DNA from: an uncultured Muribaculaceae bacterium
GTDB taxonomy: Bacteria; Bacteroidota; Bacteroidia; Bacteroidales; Muribaculaceae
Length of the DNA: 61,834 bases
NCBI GenBank assembly: GCA_944321875.1
Contig: CALUMX010000017.1
Span: 1-61,834, forward strand
Direction: 5' to 3'
Numbering within the stretch: the first letter of the stretch is position 1; the number at the start of each line of letters is the position of its first letter. A program made the translations under genes and the position numbers. Under the pieces are notes generated by a model. That model ran no database searches. It saw nothing but the letters and a program-made list of their open reading frames with translations, and was not told where the DNA came from. Shown here in pieces: positions 32,790 through 40,383 of this stretch.

Positions 32790-33971
32790 TTAGAGGGAAT
32801 CTGTTGCTTTTAACTTGTTAATCAACGGGTTTGAATACATAACCAACATCATTTCCCGCATGAATTTGCGGTCATCAGCCGACAGTGCGAAGTCGATTTC
32901 CTTTTGCGCCTTGTCGAGCTGGCCGTTGATGTATTCGTCAAAGACAGCGATGTCCTCGTGGGTGTATTCGCTGCGGAATCTGCCGGTGTTGAACCGCTCG
33001 TCAAACGCAATGTAGTTGCCCGGATAAATGCGATAGTTGGAGTGGATGAGTTTGTCGATAATTTGACAAACGCCCAACGCCTGGCTGGCTTTATCGGCAG
33101 AGCGAAGCTGCTCAATTTCCTCGTTGATGCATTTGGTGAAATTGAAATGCACATGTCCCTTCTGTTGGAGCAGGCCGGTTTCCATGCTGAACAGGTCGTC
33201 TCGCTTAGTTTTCTTGAAGTCAGGGTCTTTCTTCTTGAGGAGGAATTCCCGGGCTTTCAGATAGTCGTTCGGGTCAAGCTCATAGCTGATGGTTACAGGC
33301 ATGATGTTCAACTCGAGGATATTGTCGATGAAGTTTTTGCCACCAGCAATGGCCAGCATCTTGATGAGGCTCTCCTGAGTCTCGTCGCTGCTGTCTTTTG
33401 CACGGCCCTGACGTTGGGCAATCCATACGGATTCGTGTTTCTGGGTGATGGCAAAGTGTATGTAGCCGGATAGCTGAGTGGCAGCCTCGAGGGCATGACG
33501 CATACCGACATCTCGTTTTACGATAATACTTTTGTTGAGTCTTACCAGGTTCTCAATCCAGTCATAAATCAGAAGGTTGTTGCCGATGGCAATCTCTGTG
33601 GTGCGGCAGTTGCTGCGGAGCAATGACAGGTTAAGGAACGAGGCATCGAGGACGATGTCGCGGTGATTGGTAATCATTGTGTACGACTTGTCGCGGTCAA
33701 CAGCCTCAACGTTGCTGAACGACAATCCTGTCGTAGTTTTGGCAGCAAGCATTTCCAGGAAGTTGCGCATGATAAGTTGTTGGAAATTCTGTTTGTTGCC
33801 TACCGCAAGCAGGCCTTTGCAGAATTCTTCCCAGTCGACATCGGGTATAACCCAAGTTACAGCATGTTTAAAACCTTCTTCCGAAATGAGGGCTTCCATT
33901 TTCGATTGGAATTCGCTATCGGAGAACGGGCAAATATCGCTGTATTCTTCAGGTGTTATGATTTCCTTCAT
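32790..33971 (-). CDS. 1-acyl-glycerol-3-phosphate acyltransferase-like protein
   Basis: The 393-residue protein carries a PlsC-type acyltransferase core. TNHRDIVLD at 101-109 takes the place of the NHx4D motif, with one extra residue between H103 and D109, and VWIAQRQGRAKD takes the place of the EGTR-type second motif. It is longer than typical PlsC, with extra N-terminal (1-80) and C-terminal helical regions and no obvious membrane helix. Related Bacteroidetes proteins are annotated as acyltransferases. It is the first gene of the seven-gene unit and has a full-consensus promoter. The exact acyl acceptor is unknown. Confidence 0.8.
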   Translation of the reverse strand: MKEIITPEEYSDICPFSDSEFQSKMEALISEEGFKHAVTWVIPDVDWEEFCKGLLAVGNKQNFQQLIMRNFLEMLAAKTTTGLSFSNVEAVDRDKSYTMITNHRDIVLDASFLNLSLLRSNCRTTEIAIGNNLLIYDWIENLVRLNKSIIVKRDVGMRHALEAATQLSGYIHFAITQKHESVWIAQRQGRAKDSSDETQESLIKMLAIAGGKNFIDNILELNIMPVTISYELDPNDYLKAREFLLKKKDPDFKKTKRDDLFSMETGLLQQKGHVHFNFTKCINEEIEQLRSADKASQALGVCQIIDKLIHSNYRIYPGNYIAFDERFNTGRFRSEYTHEDIAVFDEYINGQLDKAQKEIDFALSADDRKFMREMMLVMYSNPLINKLKATDSL

Positions 33972-34012
33972 ATTGTTGGCTTATTGTAAATATTAGGTAT
34001 GATAACAATATT

Positions 34013-34043
34013 CAAAGATAAGCTATATTTTTAAAAAAACAAA
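34013..34043 (-). promoter_or_regulatory. Promoter of the acyltransferase-metallophosphoesterase-tex unit
   Basis: On the minus strand TTTG (34043-34040), 19 bases, TATCTTTG (34020-34013). This full match lies about 40 bases before the ATG at 33971. Seven genes follow with gaps of 22 bases or less, so it may drive all of them. Confidence 0.8.
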
Positions 34044-34062
34044 TTTATCTGTAGCTTATCTT
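34015..34062. repeat. 11-base inverted repeat across the acyltransferase promoter
   Basis: AAGATAAGCTA (34015-34025) and TAGCTTATCTT (34052-34062) are exact reverse complements with a 26-base A/T-rich centre. The left arm covers most of the -7 box and the right arm lies just beyond the -33 box. It has no T-run, so it is a poor terminator for the upstream synthase gene; an operator is possible. Confidence 0.75.
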
Positions 34063-34066
34063 CTCT

Positions 34067-35134
34067 TTATTTGGCGTTGTTACAGTATTCTTCCCATTTT
34101 TTGATGAGTTGACTCATGTCTTCGGGAATAGGGCTGTCGAAAAACATCTCTTCTTTGGTTTTGGGATGGACAAAACCGAGCGTTTTGGCGTGGAGAGCCT
34201 GACGAGGACATGTCTTGAAACAGTTTTGCACAAATTGCATGTACTTGGATGTCGATATGCCTCTGAGGATTTTGTCACCACCATAGCGCGCGTCGTTGAA
34301 CAAGGGGTGTCCGATATGCTTCATGTGGACGCGGATTTGGTGGGTACGACCGGTTTCCAGCTGGCATTGTACGACGGCTACATGGCTCAGGTTCTCCAGT
34401 ACCTTATAATGGGTAACTGCATGCTTGCCGTAGTCACCGTCGGGGAATACGGCCATTTGCAAGCGGTCGTTAAGGCTGCGTCCGATATTTCCCTCTACCG
34501 TTCCTTCGGATTCGTTGAATTTTCCCCATACCAATGCGATGTATTGGCGATGGGTGGTTTTGTTGAAGAACTGTTTGCCCAGGAAAGTTTTGGCATCTGG
34601 TGTTTTGGCAACGACAAGAAGCCCTGAAGTGTCTTTGTCGATACGGTGTACAAGGCCGAGACGCGGGTCACTGACATCGTAATCCGGGTTGTCACGGAAA
34701 TGGAAGGCGAGTGCGTTGACGAGCGTTCCTGAATAGTTTCCATGTCCGGGATGCACAACGAGTCCGGCCGGCTTGTTTACGACAAGCAGCTGGTCGTCTT
34801 CATATACGATATCCAATGGAATGTCTTCCGGAATGATTTCAAGCTCATACCGGGGACGGTCCATAACAAGTGATACTACGTCGAAAGGCTTTACTCGGTA
34901 GTTGGACTTGACAGGCTTACCGTTTACAAGGATGCAACCGGCTTCGGCAGCCTGCTGGATTCTGTTGCGCGAGGTGTTGTCGATATGCGTAACCAAAAAT
35001 TTGTCAACACGCAGCAGTGATTGTCCTTTTTCTGCGACAAAACGGAAGTGCTCCCATAGCTCCTGGCCTTCCTCCGTTGTCACGGCGGACTCTTCCAGGT
35101 CAGAGGGAAGGAAGTCTTCTATATCTTGTTCCAT
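34067..35134 (-). CDS. rluD: RluD-type 23S rRNA pseudouridine synthase
   Basis: RluD-type enzymes change uridines of helix 69 in 23S rRNA to pseudouridine. The 355-residue protein has an N-terminal extension of about 35 residues, an S4 RNA-binding domain (about 40-95, LLRVDKFLVTHIDNTSRNRI), and the RluA catalytic domain with LVHRIDKDTSGLLV (catalytic D166). Later RTHQIRVHMKHIGHPLFND is also typical. The S4 domain distinguishes it from the second family member at 42583-43269. It is cotranscribed behind the PASTA protein; this pairing is frequent in Bacteroidetes. The exact target site is inferred. Confidence 0.93.
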   Translation of the reverse strand: MEQDIEDFLPSDLEESAVTTEEGQELWEHFRFVAEKGQSLLRVDKFLVTHIDNTSRNRIQQAAEAGCILVNGKPVKSNYRVKPFDVVSLVMDRPRYELEIIPEDIPLDIVYEDDQLLVVNKPAGLVVHPGHGNYSGTLVNALAFHFRDNPDYDVSDPRLGLVHRIDKDTSGLLVVAKTPDAKTFLGKQFFNKTTHRQYIALVWGKFNESEGTVEGNIGRSLNDRLQMAVFPDGDYGKHAVTHYKVLENLSHVAVVQCQLETGRTHQIRVHMKHIGHPLFNDARYGGDKILRGISTSKYMQFVQNCFKTCPRQALHAKTLGFVHPKTKEEMFFDSPIPEDMSQLIKKWEEYCNNAK

Positions 35135-35186
35135 GTCTTGTTGTTGTGTTCGCTTTCTTTTATGTTATAGGAGATTTGATTGAATC

Positions 35187-35828
35187 TTAGATTTCTTCGG
35201 TAGTTTCGGCTTCTGCATCGGCGGGCCAGAGCTCCTCTTCTATTATTGTGTCGATGGCGCTCAGAGAGCCGTCGCCAATTACCAGCGTGACAGTAGCATT
35301 GACGGGAATTTTATCACCCGGGTGCAGCGTCGTCCCATTCCACTTGATTTCATAAATCAAATCGGCATATTCGGATGGAATGGTTGTCTTCCGGATGTTT
35401 TTGACGCCCATGCTCTTCAGTAAGGATTCTCCTTGGCGTACCGAGTTGTCTATGATGGAGGAGGGGATGCTTACAAGTTTTGTGGCAAATGTACGGATGG
35501 TTACATATACCTGGCGGTTGGCCTTGATGGAAACTCCTGCTTTCGGGTTTTGCTCCAGAATGCTTCCCGGTCGGACGCCGTCGATAAATGTGGAGTCTGA
35601 CACTTCGAGTTGCAGGTGGAGCTGGCTCAGCGTATTGGCAGCTTCGTCCGGGGTGAGACCTTGGAGGTCGGGGACGGTTATCTGTTCGTCGTGGTTGGTG
35701 AAGCTGCCCAAGCTTTGATAGCTGAAGATGACAAAAAGGGCATCAAACACGATGAGTAGAATAATCGTGGTGATGATAGGGTGCTTTTTGAAAAAGCCGA
35801 TACGGGATGTTTTGTTATTTTTTTCCAC
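35187..35828 (-). CDS. Membrane protein with two PASTA domains
   Basis: The 213-residue protein has a short basic cytoplasmic N-terminus, one membrane helix (about 17-36, IITTIILLIVFDALFVIFSY) and two extracytoplasmic PASTA-like domains (about 48-112, VPDLQGLTPDEAANTL; and about 116-185, VSIPSSIIDNSVRQGES). PASTA domains bind uncrosslinked peptidoglycan or beta-lactams in better-studied proteins. No kinase domain is attached, unlike in Firmicutes PASTA kinases. The acidic tail ends the chain. It is the first gene of the unit with rluD. Confidence 0.9.
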   Translation of the reverse strand: MEKNNKTSRIGFFKKHPIITTIILLIVFDALFVIFSYQSLGSFTNHDEQITVPDLQGLTPDEAANTLSQLHLQLEVSDSTFIDGVRPGSILEQNPKAGVSIKANRQVYVTIRTFATKLVSIPSSIIDNSVRQGESLLKSMGVKNIRKTTIPSEYADLIYEIKWNGTTLHPGDKIPVNATVTLVIGDGSLSAIDTIIEEELWPADAEAETTEEI

Positions 35829-35856
35829 TGTATGAATTTTCCTATGGTTTTAAGTG

Positions 35857-35864
35857 CAAAGGTA
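35857..35864 (-). promoter_or_regulatory. -7 promoter box of the PASTA-rluD unit
   Basis: On the minus strand this is TACCTTTG, a match to TAnnTTTG, 28 bases before the ATG at 35828. No clear TTTG lies at the -33 position. Confidence 0.55.
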
Positions 35865-36207
35865 GTGATTTGTTTTGGTTCTTTGTCCGATATGTCTGAA
35901 ATTTTGCAATATTATTATATGCTTATATATGGTGGTCTATATTATGTGTCATGCGTCGGGTGAAATAGGCGGCTAATTGTCTTTCCTTTGGCGGCGAAAA
36001 GAACGGGATGACTCAATTGTGCTTAGTGCCGGGTTTTTATTGAACCAGTTTTATCGGGCTTGTGGTCGGATGGTGACGGAGAAAAATTAAAATTTAAGCA
36101 AAAAATATTTTAACACTTAACATTTTGAAAACGTTTGAATTATCGCCTGAATCGGCTTTGAAATGGGAATTTTGGAGAAGAAAGTTGAAATTTTTTTTGC
36201 TGAAAAA
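35865..36207. other. Gene-free stretch before the first tRNA operon
   Basis: This A/T-rich stretch separates the divergent PASTA and tRNA units. I see no gene, no strong hairpin and no repeat in it. Confidence 0.5.
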
Positions 36208-36239
36208 CTTGCACGGTAAATAAAATCGTCTTACCTTTG
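36208..36239 (+). promoter_or_regulatory. Promoter of tRNA operon 1
   Basis: CTTG at 36208-36211, 20 bases, TACCTTTG at 36232-36239. The same arrangement and much of the surrounding sequence recur before the second tRNA operon at 37663-37694. Confidence 0.75.
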
Positions 36240-36267
36240 CAACGCAATCGGAAAAACGATGGCACTT

Positions 36268-36340
36268 GCGAAAATAGCTCAGTTGGTAGAGCATAACCTT
36301 GCCAAGGTTAGGGTCGCGGGTTCGAGTCCCGTTTTTCGCT
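36268..36340 (+). tRNA. tRNA-Gly (anticodon GCC), copy 1
   Basis: Acceptor GCGAAAA pairs with TTTTCGC (one G-T pair allowed), the anticodon stem AACCT/AGGTT encloses TGCCA with anticodon GCC, and the T loop is TTCGAGT. The discriminator is T, as normal for tRNA-Gly. CCA is not encoded. Confidence 0.96.
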
Positions 36341-36364
36341 CAAGATTTTTGAAGTGATGGAAAT

Positions 36365-36437
36365 GCGAAAATAGCTCAGTTGGTAGAGCATAACCTTGCC
36401 AAGGTTAGGGTCGCGGGTTCGAGTCCCGTTTTTCGCT
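36365..36437 (+). tRNA. tRNA-Gly (anticodon GCC), copy 2
   Basis: Identical to copy 1 along its 73 bases. It lies 24 bases downstream in the same transcript. Confidence 0.96.
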
Positions 36438-36443
36438 CAACTT

Positions 36444-36527
36444 GTCCGGATGGCGGAATTGGTAGACGCGCTACTTTGAGGGGGTAGTGATCTTAAGATC
36501 GTGTGAGTTCGAGTCTCATTCCGGACA
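36444..36527 (+). tRNA. tRNA-Leu (anticodon GAG), copy 1
   Basis: This 84-base class II tRNA has acceptor GTCCGGA/TCCGGAC, anticodon loop TTGAGGG (GAG, reads CUC/CUU) and a variable arm with GATCTTAAGATC-type pairing. The discriminator is A. It begins 6 bases after tRNA-Gly. Confidence 0.95.
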
Positions 36528-36539
36528 CAAAAAAACGAT

Positions 36540-36611
36540 GGCGCTTTCGTCTAGCGGTTAGGACGCGGCCCTCTCACGGCTGAAACACGAGTTCGAGTCT
36601 CGTAAGCGCTA
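36540..36611 (+). tRNA. tRNA-Glu (anticodon CTC), copy 1
   Basis: Aligned on the D arm GTCTAG, the acceptor is GGCGCTT with AAGCGCT, so the first pair is G-U. Anticodon loop CTCTCAC gives CTC, which reads only GAG. The T arm is ACGAG/CTCGT around TTCGAGT. Boundaries could shift by one base. Confidence 0.92.
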
Positions 36612-36621
36612 CAAATTGTAG

Positions 36622-36653
36622 AGGCGAAATCCGAAAAGGGTTTCGCCTTTTTT
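36622..36653 (+). terminator. Terminator of tRNA operon 1
   Basis: AGGCGAAATCC pairs with GGGTTTCGCCT (one G-T pair) and is followed by a run of six T. Confidence 0.9.
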
Positions 36654-36740
36654 GTTATTCCGCTTTCGTTCCGAGAAATTCACTTGGATGTTTCTCGAAC
36701 TGGTTGCGGGTTATTGTTTAACTGATTAAAATTTCGGGTG

Positions 36741-37586
36741 ATGAACGATTATTATCACATAAGGTTTGATTTAACTCCGTGCACCGAGGCGGAGTGTGAC
36801 ATTCTGTCGGCTTTGTTGTGTGATGCCGGATTTGAGAGTTTTGTGCCGGATGAGGCGGGTGTGTCGGCTTATATTAAAAAGGAGTTATACTCGCCGGAGA
36901 TTGTTTCGGACGCACTTGCTTCATACGAGTTCAATGCGGAAATTCAGGTAAAGGAGGAGCTGATTCCCGGACAGGATTGGAACAGCGAGTGGGAGAAGAA
37001 TTATTTTCAGCCGATTTTGTTTGAAAAACGCTGTGTAGTACACAGTTCTTTCCATAAAGATTATCCGAAAGCGGAATATGATATTCTGATTGACCCGAGA
37101 ATGGCTTTCGGTACGGGACATCATGAGACAACCAGTCTGATGATTGAGCGTCTTCTGAGCAATGAGCTTCAGGGAAAGAAAGTGTTGGATATGGGTACGG
37201 GAACCGGTATCCTTGCTATCCTTGCGGCAATGAGAGGAGCGCAGCAGGTGGTAGGTGTTGAGATTGACCCACCGGCTTATGAAAACGCTCTGGATAATGT
37301 GAAATTGAATGGTGTGGAAATGGTGGAAGTCCGTCTTGGTGGCGTCGAAACCGTTACGGAAGAGGCTTATTTCGACATGGTGTTGGCTAATATTAACCGG
37401 AATATTATCCTGGCCGATATTGCTTCCTATGCGAAGGCTTTGAAGTCCGGAGGCATGCTTGTGCTGAGTGGTTTTTACGTAGAGGACGTCGATATGATTG
37501 TGACGGAAGCGTCCAAGCATGGTCTGGATTTTGTCTCTGTTTTGGATAAAAAACGTTGGGCAAATATCTGCTTGTTGAAAAAATAA
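36741..37586 (+). CDS. prmA: Ribosomal protein L11 methyltransferase
   Basis: PrmA trimethylates lysines and the N-terminus of ribosomal protein L11. The 281-residue protein has an N-terminal substrate-recognition domain (1-100), then the SAM-dependent methyltransferase domain with DPRMAFGTGHHETTSLM, motif I VLDMGTGTGILAI and the catalytic-loop LANINRNI (in place of NPPY). I start at the ATG at 36741 (MNDYYHIRF); a GTG one codon upstream is possible. It is a single gene between two copies of a tRNA operon. No clear promoter is seen in the 87 bases upstream. Confidence 0.94.
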   Translation: MNDYYHIRFDLTPCTEAECDILSALLCDAGFESFVPDEAGVSAYIKKELYSPEIVSDALASYEFNAEIQVKEELIPGQDWNSEWEKNYFQPILFEKRCVVHSSFHKDYPKAEYDILIDPRMAFGTGHHETTSLMIERLLSNELQGKKVLDMGTGTGILAILAAMRGAQQVVGVEIDPPAYENALDNVKLNGVEMVEVRLGGVETVTEEAYFDMVLANINRNIILADIASYAKALKSGGMLVLSGFYVEDVDMIVTEASKHGLDFVSVLDKKRWANICLLKK

Positions 37587-37601
37587 ATGTTAAAAAATAT
37601 T

Positions 37602-37632
37602 CGCTAAGATGCTTGATGACACCATCTTGGCG
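37602..37632 (+). terminator. Probable terminator of prmA
   Basis: CGCTAAGATG pairs with CATCTTGGCG (one G-T pair) around an 11-base loop, with GCTTTTT some 17 bases further. The weak T-run lowers confidence. Confidence 0.55.
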
Positions 37633-37662
37633 ATGCTCTTGCTTTTTAAGAGGCGATAAAAA

Positions 37663-37694
37663 TTTGCATAGTAAATAAGAATGACTTATCTTTG
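37663..37694 (+). promoter_or_regulatory. Promoter of tRNA operon 2
   Basis: TTTG at 37663-37666, exactly 20 bases, TATCTTTG at 37687-37694: a perfect consensus, slightly better than that of operon 1. Confidence 0.85.
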
Positions 37695-37723
37695 CAGCGC
37701 AATTGACAAAAACAAGGGCATTT

Positions 37724-37796
37724 GCGAAAATAGCTCAGTTGGTAGAGCATAACCTTGCCAAGGTTAGGGTCGCGGGTTCGAGTCCCGTTTTTCGCT
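37724..37796 (+). tRNA. tRNA-Gly (anticodon GCC), copy 3
   Basis: Identical to the two tRNA-Gly genes of operon 1, with anticodon GCC and discriminator T. Confidence 0.96.
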
Positions 37797-37802
37797 CAAC
37801 TT

Positions 37803-37886
37803 GTCCGGATGGCGGAATTGGTAGACGCGCTACTTTGAGGGGGTAGTGATCTTAAGATCGTGTGAGTTCGAGTCTCATTCCGGACA
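37803..37886 (+). tRNA. tRNA-Leu (anticodon GAG), copy 2
   Basis: Identical to the tRNA-Leu of operon 1, including the spacer of 6 bases after tRNA-Gly. Confidence 0.95.
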
Positions 37887-37898
37887 CAAAAAAACGAT

Positions 37899-37970
37899 GG
37901 CGCTTTCGTCTAGCGGTTAGGACGCGGCCCTCTCACGGCTGAAACACGAGTTCGAGTCTCGTAAGCGCTA
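37899..37970 (+). tRNA. tRNA-Glu (anticodon CTC), copy 2
   Basis: Identical to the tRNA-Glu of operon 1, with the same G-U first pair and CTC anticodon. Confidence 0.92.
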
Positions 37971-37982
37971 CAAATGATACAG

Positions 37983-38015
37983 AGGCGAAACCCTTTTCGG
38001 GTTTCGCCTTTTTTG
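37983..38015 (+). terminator. Terminator of tRNA operon 2
   Basis: AGGCGAAACCC pairs perfectly with GGGTTTCGCCT and is followed by six T. Compared with operon 1 the stem has gained a perfect pair and the loop differs. Confidence 0.92.
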
Positions 38016-38302
38016 TTATTCCGTTTCAGGGAGCTCGCTGTAGGATTTGTGATGGGCGGCTACTGGTACAAATAGAAAAGGTGTGCAATATGAAATCGGA
38101 TGCATTCCTCCGGATGTCGGCTTTTATGTCGGTTCAGAATTCCTAAACAAGGTGCCTGTTGGAGAAAAATAACATAGCACATAAAGGCGGAATGGATTGC
38201 TAAAATATTTGACAGCAACGCCTTGGATATGCTCCTGCTTATGGGCGGGGAGATAAGATGATAAAATTTTCTCCAAATATTTTTTCTTCGGCTCTCTTTT
38301 TT
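38016..38302. other. Gene-free stretch upstream of clpP
   Basis: I see no convincing gene. A possible 18-codon reading frame near 38090 has no supporting features. The trigger-factor gene that often precedes clpP in bacteria is absent here. Confidence 0.5.
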
Positions 38303-38310
38303 TAATTTTG
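38303..38310 (+). promoter_or_regulatory. -7 promoter box of clpP-clpX
   Basis: TAATTTTG matches TAnnTTTG 43 bases before the clpP ATG. The -33 position reads ATTT, one to two bases off. Confidence 0.55.
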
Positions 38311-38352
38311 TAGTTCAAAATGAACGCAAAATAAGGTTTAATTTATCACAAT

Positions 38353-39024
38353 ATGAAGAACGATTTTCGAGATTTTGCTGTAAAGCACATGGGTTTTAAC
38401 GGCTTAGCCGTGGATGACTACATGCGGATAACGAGTAGCTATATTTCTCCTACCATTATCGAGGAGCGACAGCTGAATGTCGCACAGATGGATGTGTTCT
38501 CCCGTCTGATGATGGACCGCATTATATTCCTGGGAACTCAAATCGATGACTATACAGCCAATGTGATTCAGGCTCAATTGCTTTATCTGGATTCATCTGA
38601 TCCGGGTAAGGATATTTCCATATATATCAACTCTCCTGGTGGTTCTGTTTATGCCGGTCTGGGCATTTATGACACTATGCAGTACATATCAAGCGATGTC
38701 AAGACTATCTGTACGGGAATGGCGGCTTCGATGGCCGCAGTCCTTCTTGTCGCAGGTGAGAAGGGCAAGCGTTTCGCGTTGAATCATTCACGTGTCATGA
38801 TTCACCAGCCGATGGGTGGCGCTCAGGGCCAGGCTTCCGATATTGAGATTACTGCGCGTGAGATTCAGAAGTTGAAGAAAGAGCTTTATACAATTATTTC
38901 CAACCACTCCGGAGTTCCATTTGAAAAAGTGGAGAAGGACAGCGACCGTGATTACTGGATGACATCCGCGGAAGCAAAGGCTTATGGAATGATTGATGAT
39001 GTTTTAATTAGAGAGAAAAAATAA
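38353..39024 (+). CDS. clpP: ATP-dependent Clp protease proteolytic subunit
   Basis: ClpP forms the double-heptamer protease chamber. The 223-residue chain has the catalytic serine S126 in GMAASMAA, histidine H151 in MIHQPMGG and an aspartate in the DRDYWM region. It has an N-terminal extension of about 30 residues ([20 protein letters not shown]) compared with E. coli, probably including a short propeptide. clpX starts 7 bases after its stop, giving the usual ClpXP pair. Confidence 0.97.
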   Translation: MKNDFRDFAVKHMGFNGLAVDDYMRITSSYISPTIIEERQLNVAQMDVFSRLMMDRIIFLGTQIDDYTANVIQAQLLYLDSSDPGKDISIYINSPGGSVYAGLGIYDTMQYISSDVKTICTGMAASMAAVLLVAGEKGKRFALNHSRVMIHQPMGGAQGQASDIEITAREIQKLKKELYTIISNHSGVPFEKVEKDSDRDYWMTSAEAKAYGMIDDVLIREKK

Positions 39025-39031
39025 TTTGCTG

Positions 39032-40300
39032 ATGGCAAAAAAAGGAACAAATAATGGAGGCACGCCGACTTCGTGCAGCTTTTGCGGCAGAGGCCAGGGG
39101 CAAGTGATGTTTCTTATCCCGACGATGGACGGACATGGTGCTATTTGCGACAATTGTGTGGCAGGTGCCTATGATGTGATTAAGTCCTATATGGGAGAGG
39201 ATGCCGACGCTAAGCAAAAGAAGGCTGCTTCCGACTCGATTGATTTGGCCGCGGTGCCGAAACCGAAGGAGATTGTTGCCTTTCTTGACCAATATGTCAT
39301 TGGACAGGATGCCGCAAAAAAATATTTGTCGGTGGCTGTCTACAACCACTACAAGCGTCTGTCGCAGCCGGTGGATGACAGTGTGGAAATCGAAAAGAGC
39401 AATATTATAATTGTCGGTCCGACAGGAACGGGCAAGACTTTGCTGGCAAAGACAATCGCACGCATGCTGAAGGTGCCGTTTGCCATCGTTGATGCGACGG
39501 TGCTGACGGAAGCCGGCTATGTGGGAGAGGATATTGAGAGCCTTCTGGTTCGCCTGCTCCAGGCTTGTGACTACGACGTGGCACAGGCAGAGAGGGGAAT
39601 TGTCTTCATCGACGAGATTGACAAGATTGCGCGTAAGGGCGACAATCCATCCATTACGCGTGACGTCAGCGGTGAGGGTGTACAGCAGGGATTGCTGAAA
39701 CTGCTCGAAGGCTCGGTTGTGAATGTTCCACCGAATGGAGGACGCAAGCATCCTGACCAGAAGATGATTCCGGTCGACACAAAGAACATTCTGTTTATTT
39801 GTGGTGGCGCGTTTGAAGGCATCGAGCGGAAAATTGCACAGCGCTTGAATACGTATGTGGTGGGTTTTGGCTCGGATAATGTCTCCAGAAAACAGCAGCG
39901 CGATAATCTCATCAATTATGTGGCGCCGCAGGATTTGCGTTCGTTTGGTTTGATTCCGGAAATTATCGGACGTCTGCCTATCCTTACAAATTTGGAGCCG
40001 TTGGATAGAAATGCGTTGAAGCGTATTCTTACGGAGCCGAAAAATGCCATCATCAAGCAGTATAAGAAATCGTTTGCAATGGACGGCGTTGACTTGCAGT
40101 TTGATGAGGATGCTTTGGATTTGATTGTCGATAAGGCAATTGAGTACAAGCTGGGAGCCCGCGGATTGAGGTCCTTGACGGAAACGATTGTGCTTGATGC
40201 GATGTATGAATGTCCGTCGGCAGGCATTGACAAATTTGTGGTTACCCGTGACTATGCGCTCTCAAAATTGGAGAAAACTAATTTTGACTTATTCACATAG
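39032..40300 (+). CDS. clpX: ATP-dependent Clp protease ATP-binding subunit ClpX
   Basis: ClpX unfolds substrates and feeds them to ClpP. The 422-residue protein has the N-terminal zinc-binding domain with C15-X2-C18 and C39-X2-C42, Walker [12 protein letters not shown], Walker [11 protein letters not shown] and the pore-loop [13 protein letters not shown] TEAGYVGED, then the C-terminal small AAA+ domain. I start at the ATG at 39032 ([10 protein letters not shown]) instead of a TTG two codons upstream. recQ follows after 83 bases with its own promoter. Confidence 0.97.
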   Translation: MAKKGTNNGGTPTSCSFCGRGQGQVMFLIPTMDGHGAICDNCVAGAYDVIKSYMGEDADAKQKKAASDSIDLAAVPKPKEIVAFLDQYVIGQDAAKKYLSVAVYNHYKRLSQPVDDSVEIEKSNIIIVGPTGTGKTLLAKTIARMLKVPFAIVDATVLTEAGYVGEDIESLLVRLLQACDYDVAQAERGIVFIDEIDKIARKGDNPSITRDVSGEGVQQGLLKLLEGSVVNVPPNGGRKHPDQKMIPVDTKNILFICGGAFEGIERKIAQRLNTYVVGFGSDNVSRKQQRDNLINYVAPQDLRSFGLIPEIIGRLPILTNLEPLDRNALKRILTEPKNAIIKQYKKSFAMDGVDLQFDEDALDLIVDKAIEYKLGARGLRSLTETIVLDAMYECPSAGIDKFVVTRDYALSKLEKTNFDLFT

Positions 40301-40317
40301 AAAAGTCTGTAAATAAT

Positions 40318-40347
40318 TTTGTTTATTCACAATTATTTATAACTTTG
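40318..40347 (+). promoter_or_regulatory. Promoter of recQ
   Basis: TTTG at 40318-40321, 18 bases, TAACTTTG at 40340-40347. The spacer is a little short but both boxes match. The ATG follows at 40384. Confidence 0.6.
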
Positions 40348-40383
40348 TATATAGAGGTTTCTATGTAATCAAGTCTGAATATT

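Larger units (their letters stand above)
36208..36653 (+). repeat. Duplicated tRNA operon, unit 1 (promoter-Gly-Gly-Leu-Glu-terminator)
   Basis: From the second Gly to the end of Glu this unit is essentially identical to 37724-37970, at a constant offset of 1,359 bases. The promoter and leader regions are clearly related but diverged, and the terminators share GGCGAAA...TTTCGCCTTTTTTGTTATTCCG-type sequence. The first unit has one extra tRNA-Gly. Confidence 0.9.
37660..38015 (+). repeat. Duplicated tRNA operon, unit 2 (promoter-Gly-Leu-Glu-terminator)
   Basis: This is the second copy of the operon at 36208-36653, missing one tRNA-Gly. The tRNA segment is preserved without visible change, whereas leader and promoter have drifted. 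Confidence 0.9.

Noticed and set aside
36268..37970. Repeated segments that might suggest a CRISPR array
   Set aside because: The repeats are tRNA genes with full cloverleaves; there are no regularly spaced short repeats or cas genes.
38090..38147. Tiny frame of 18 codons upstream of clpP
   Set aside because: It has no promoter at a fitting distance and no conserved features; such short frames occur by chance.
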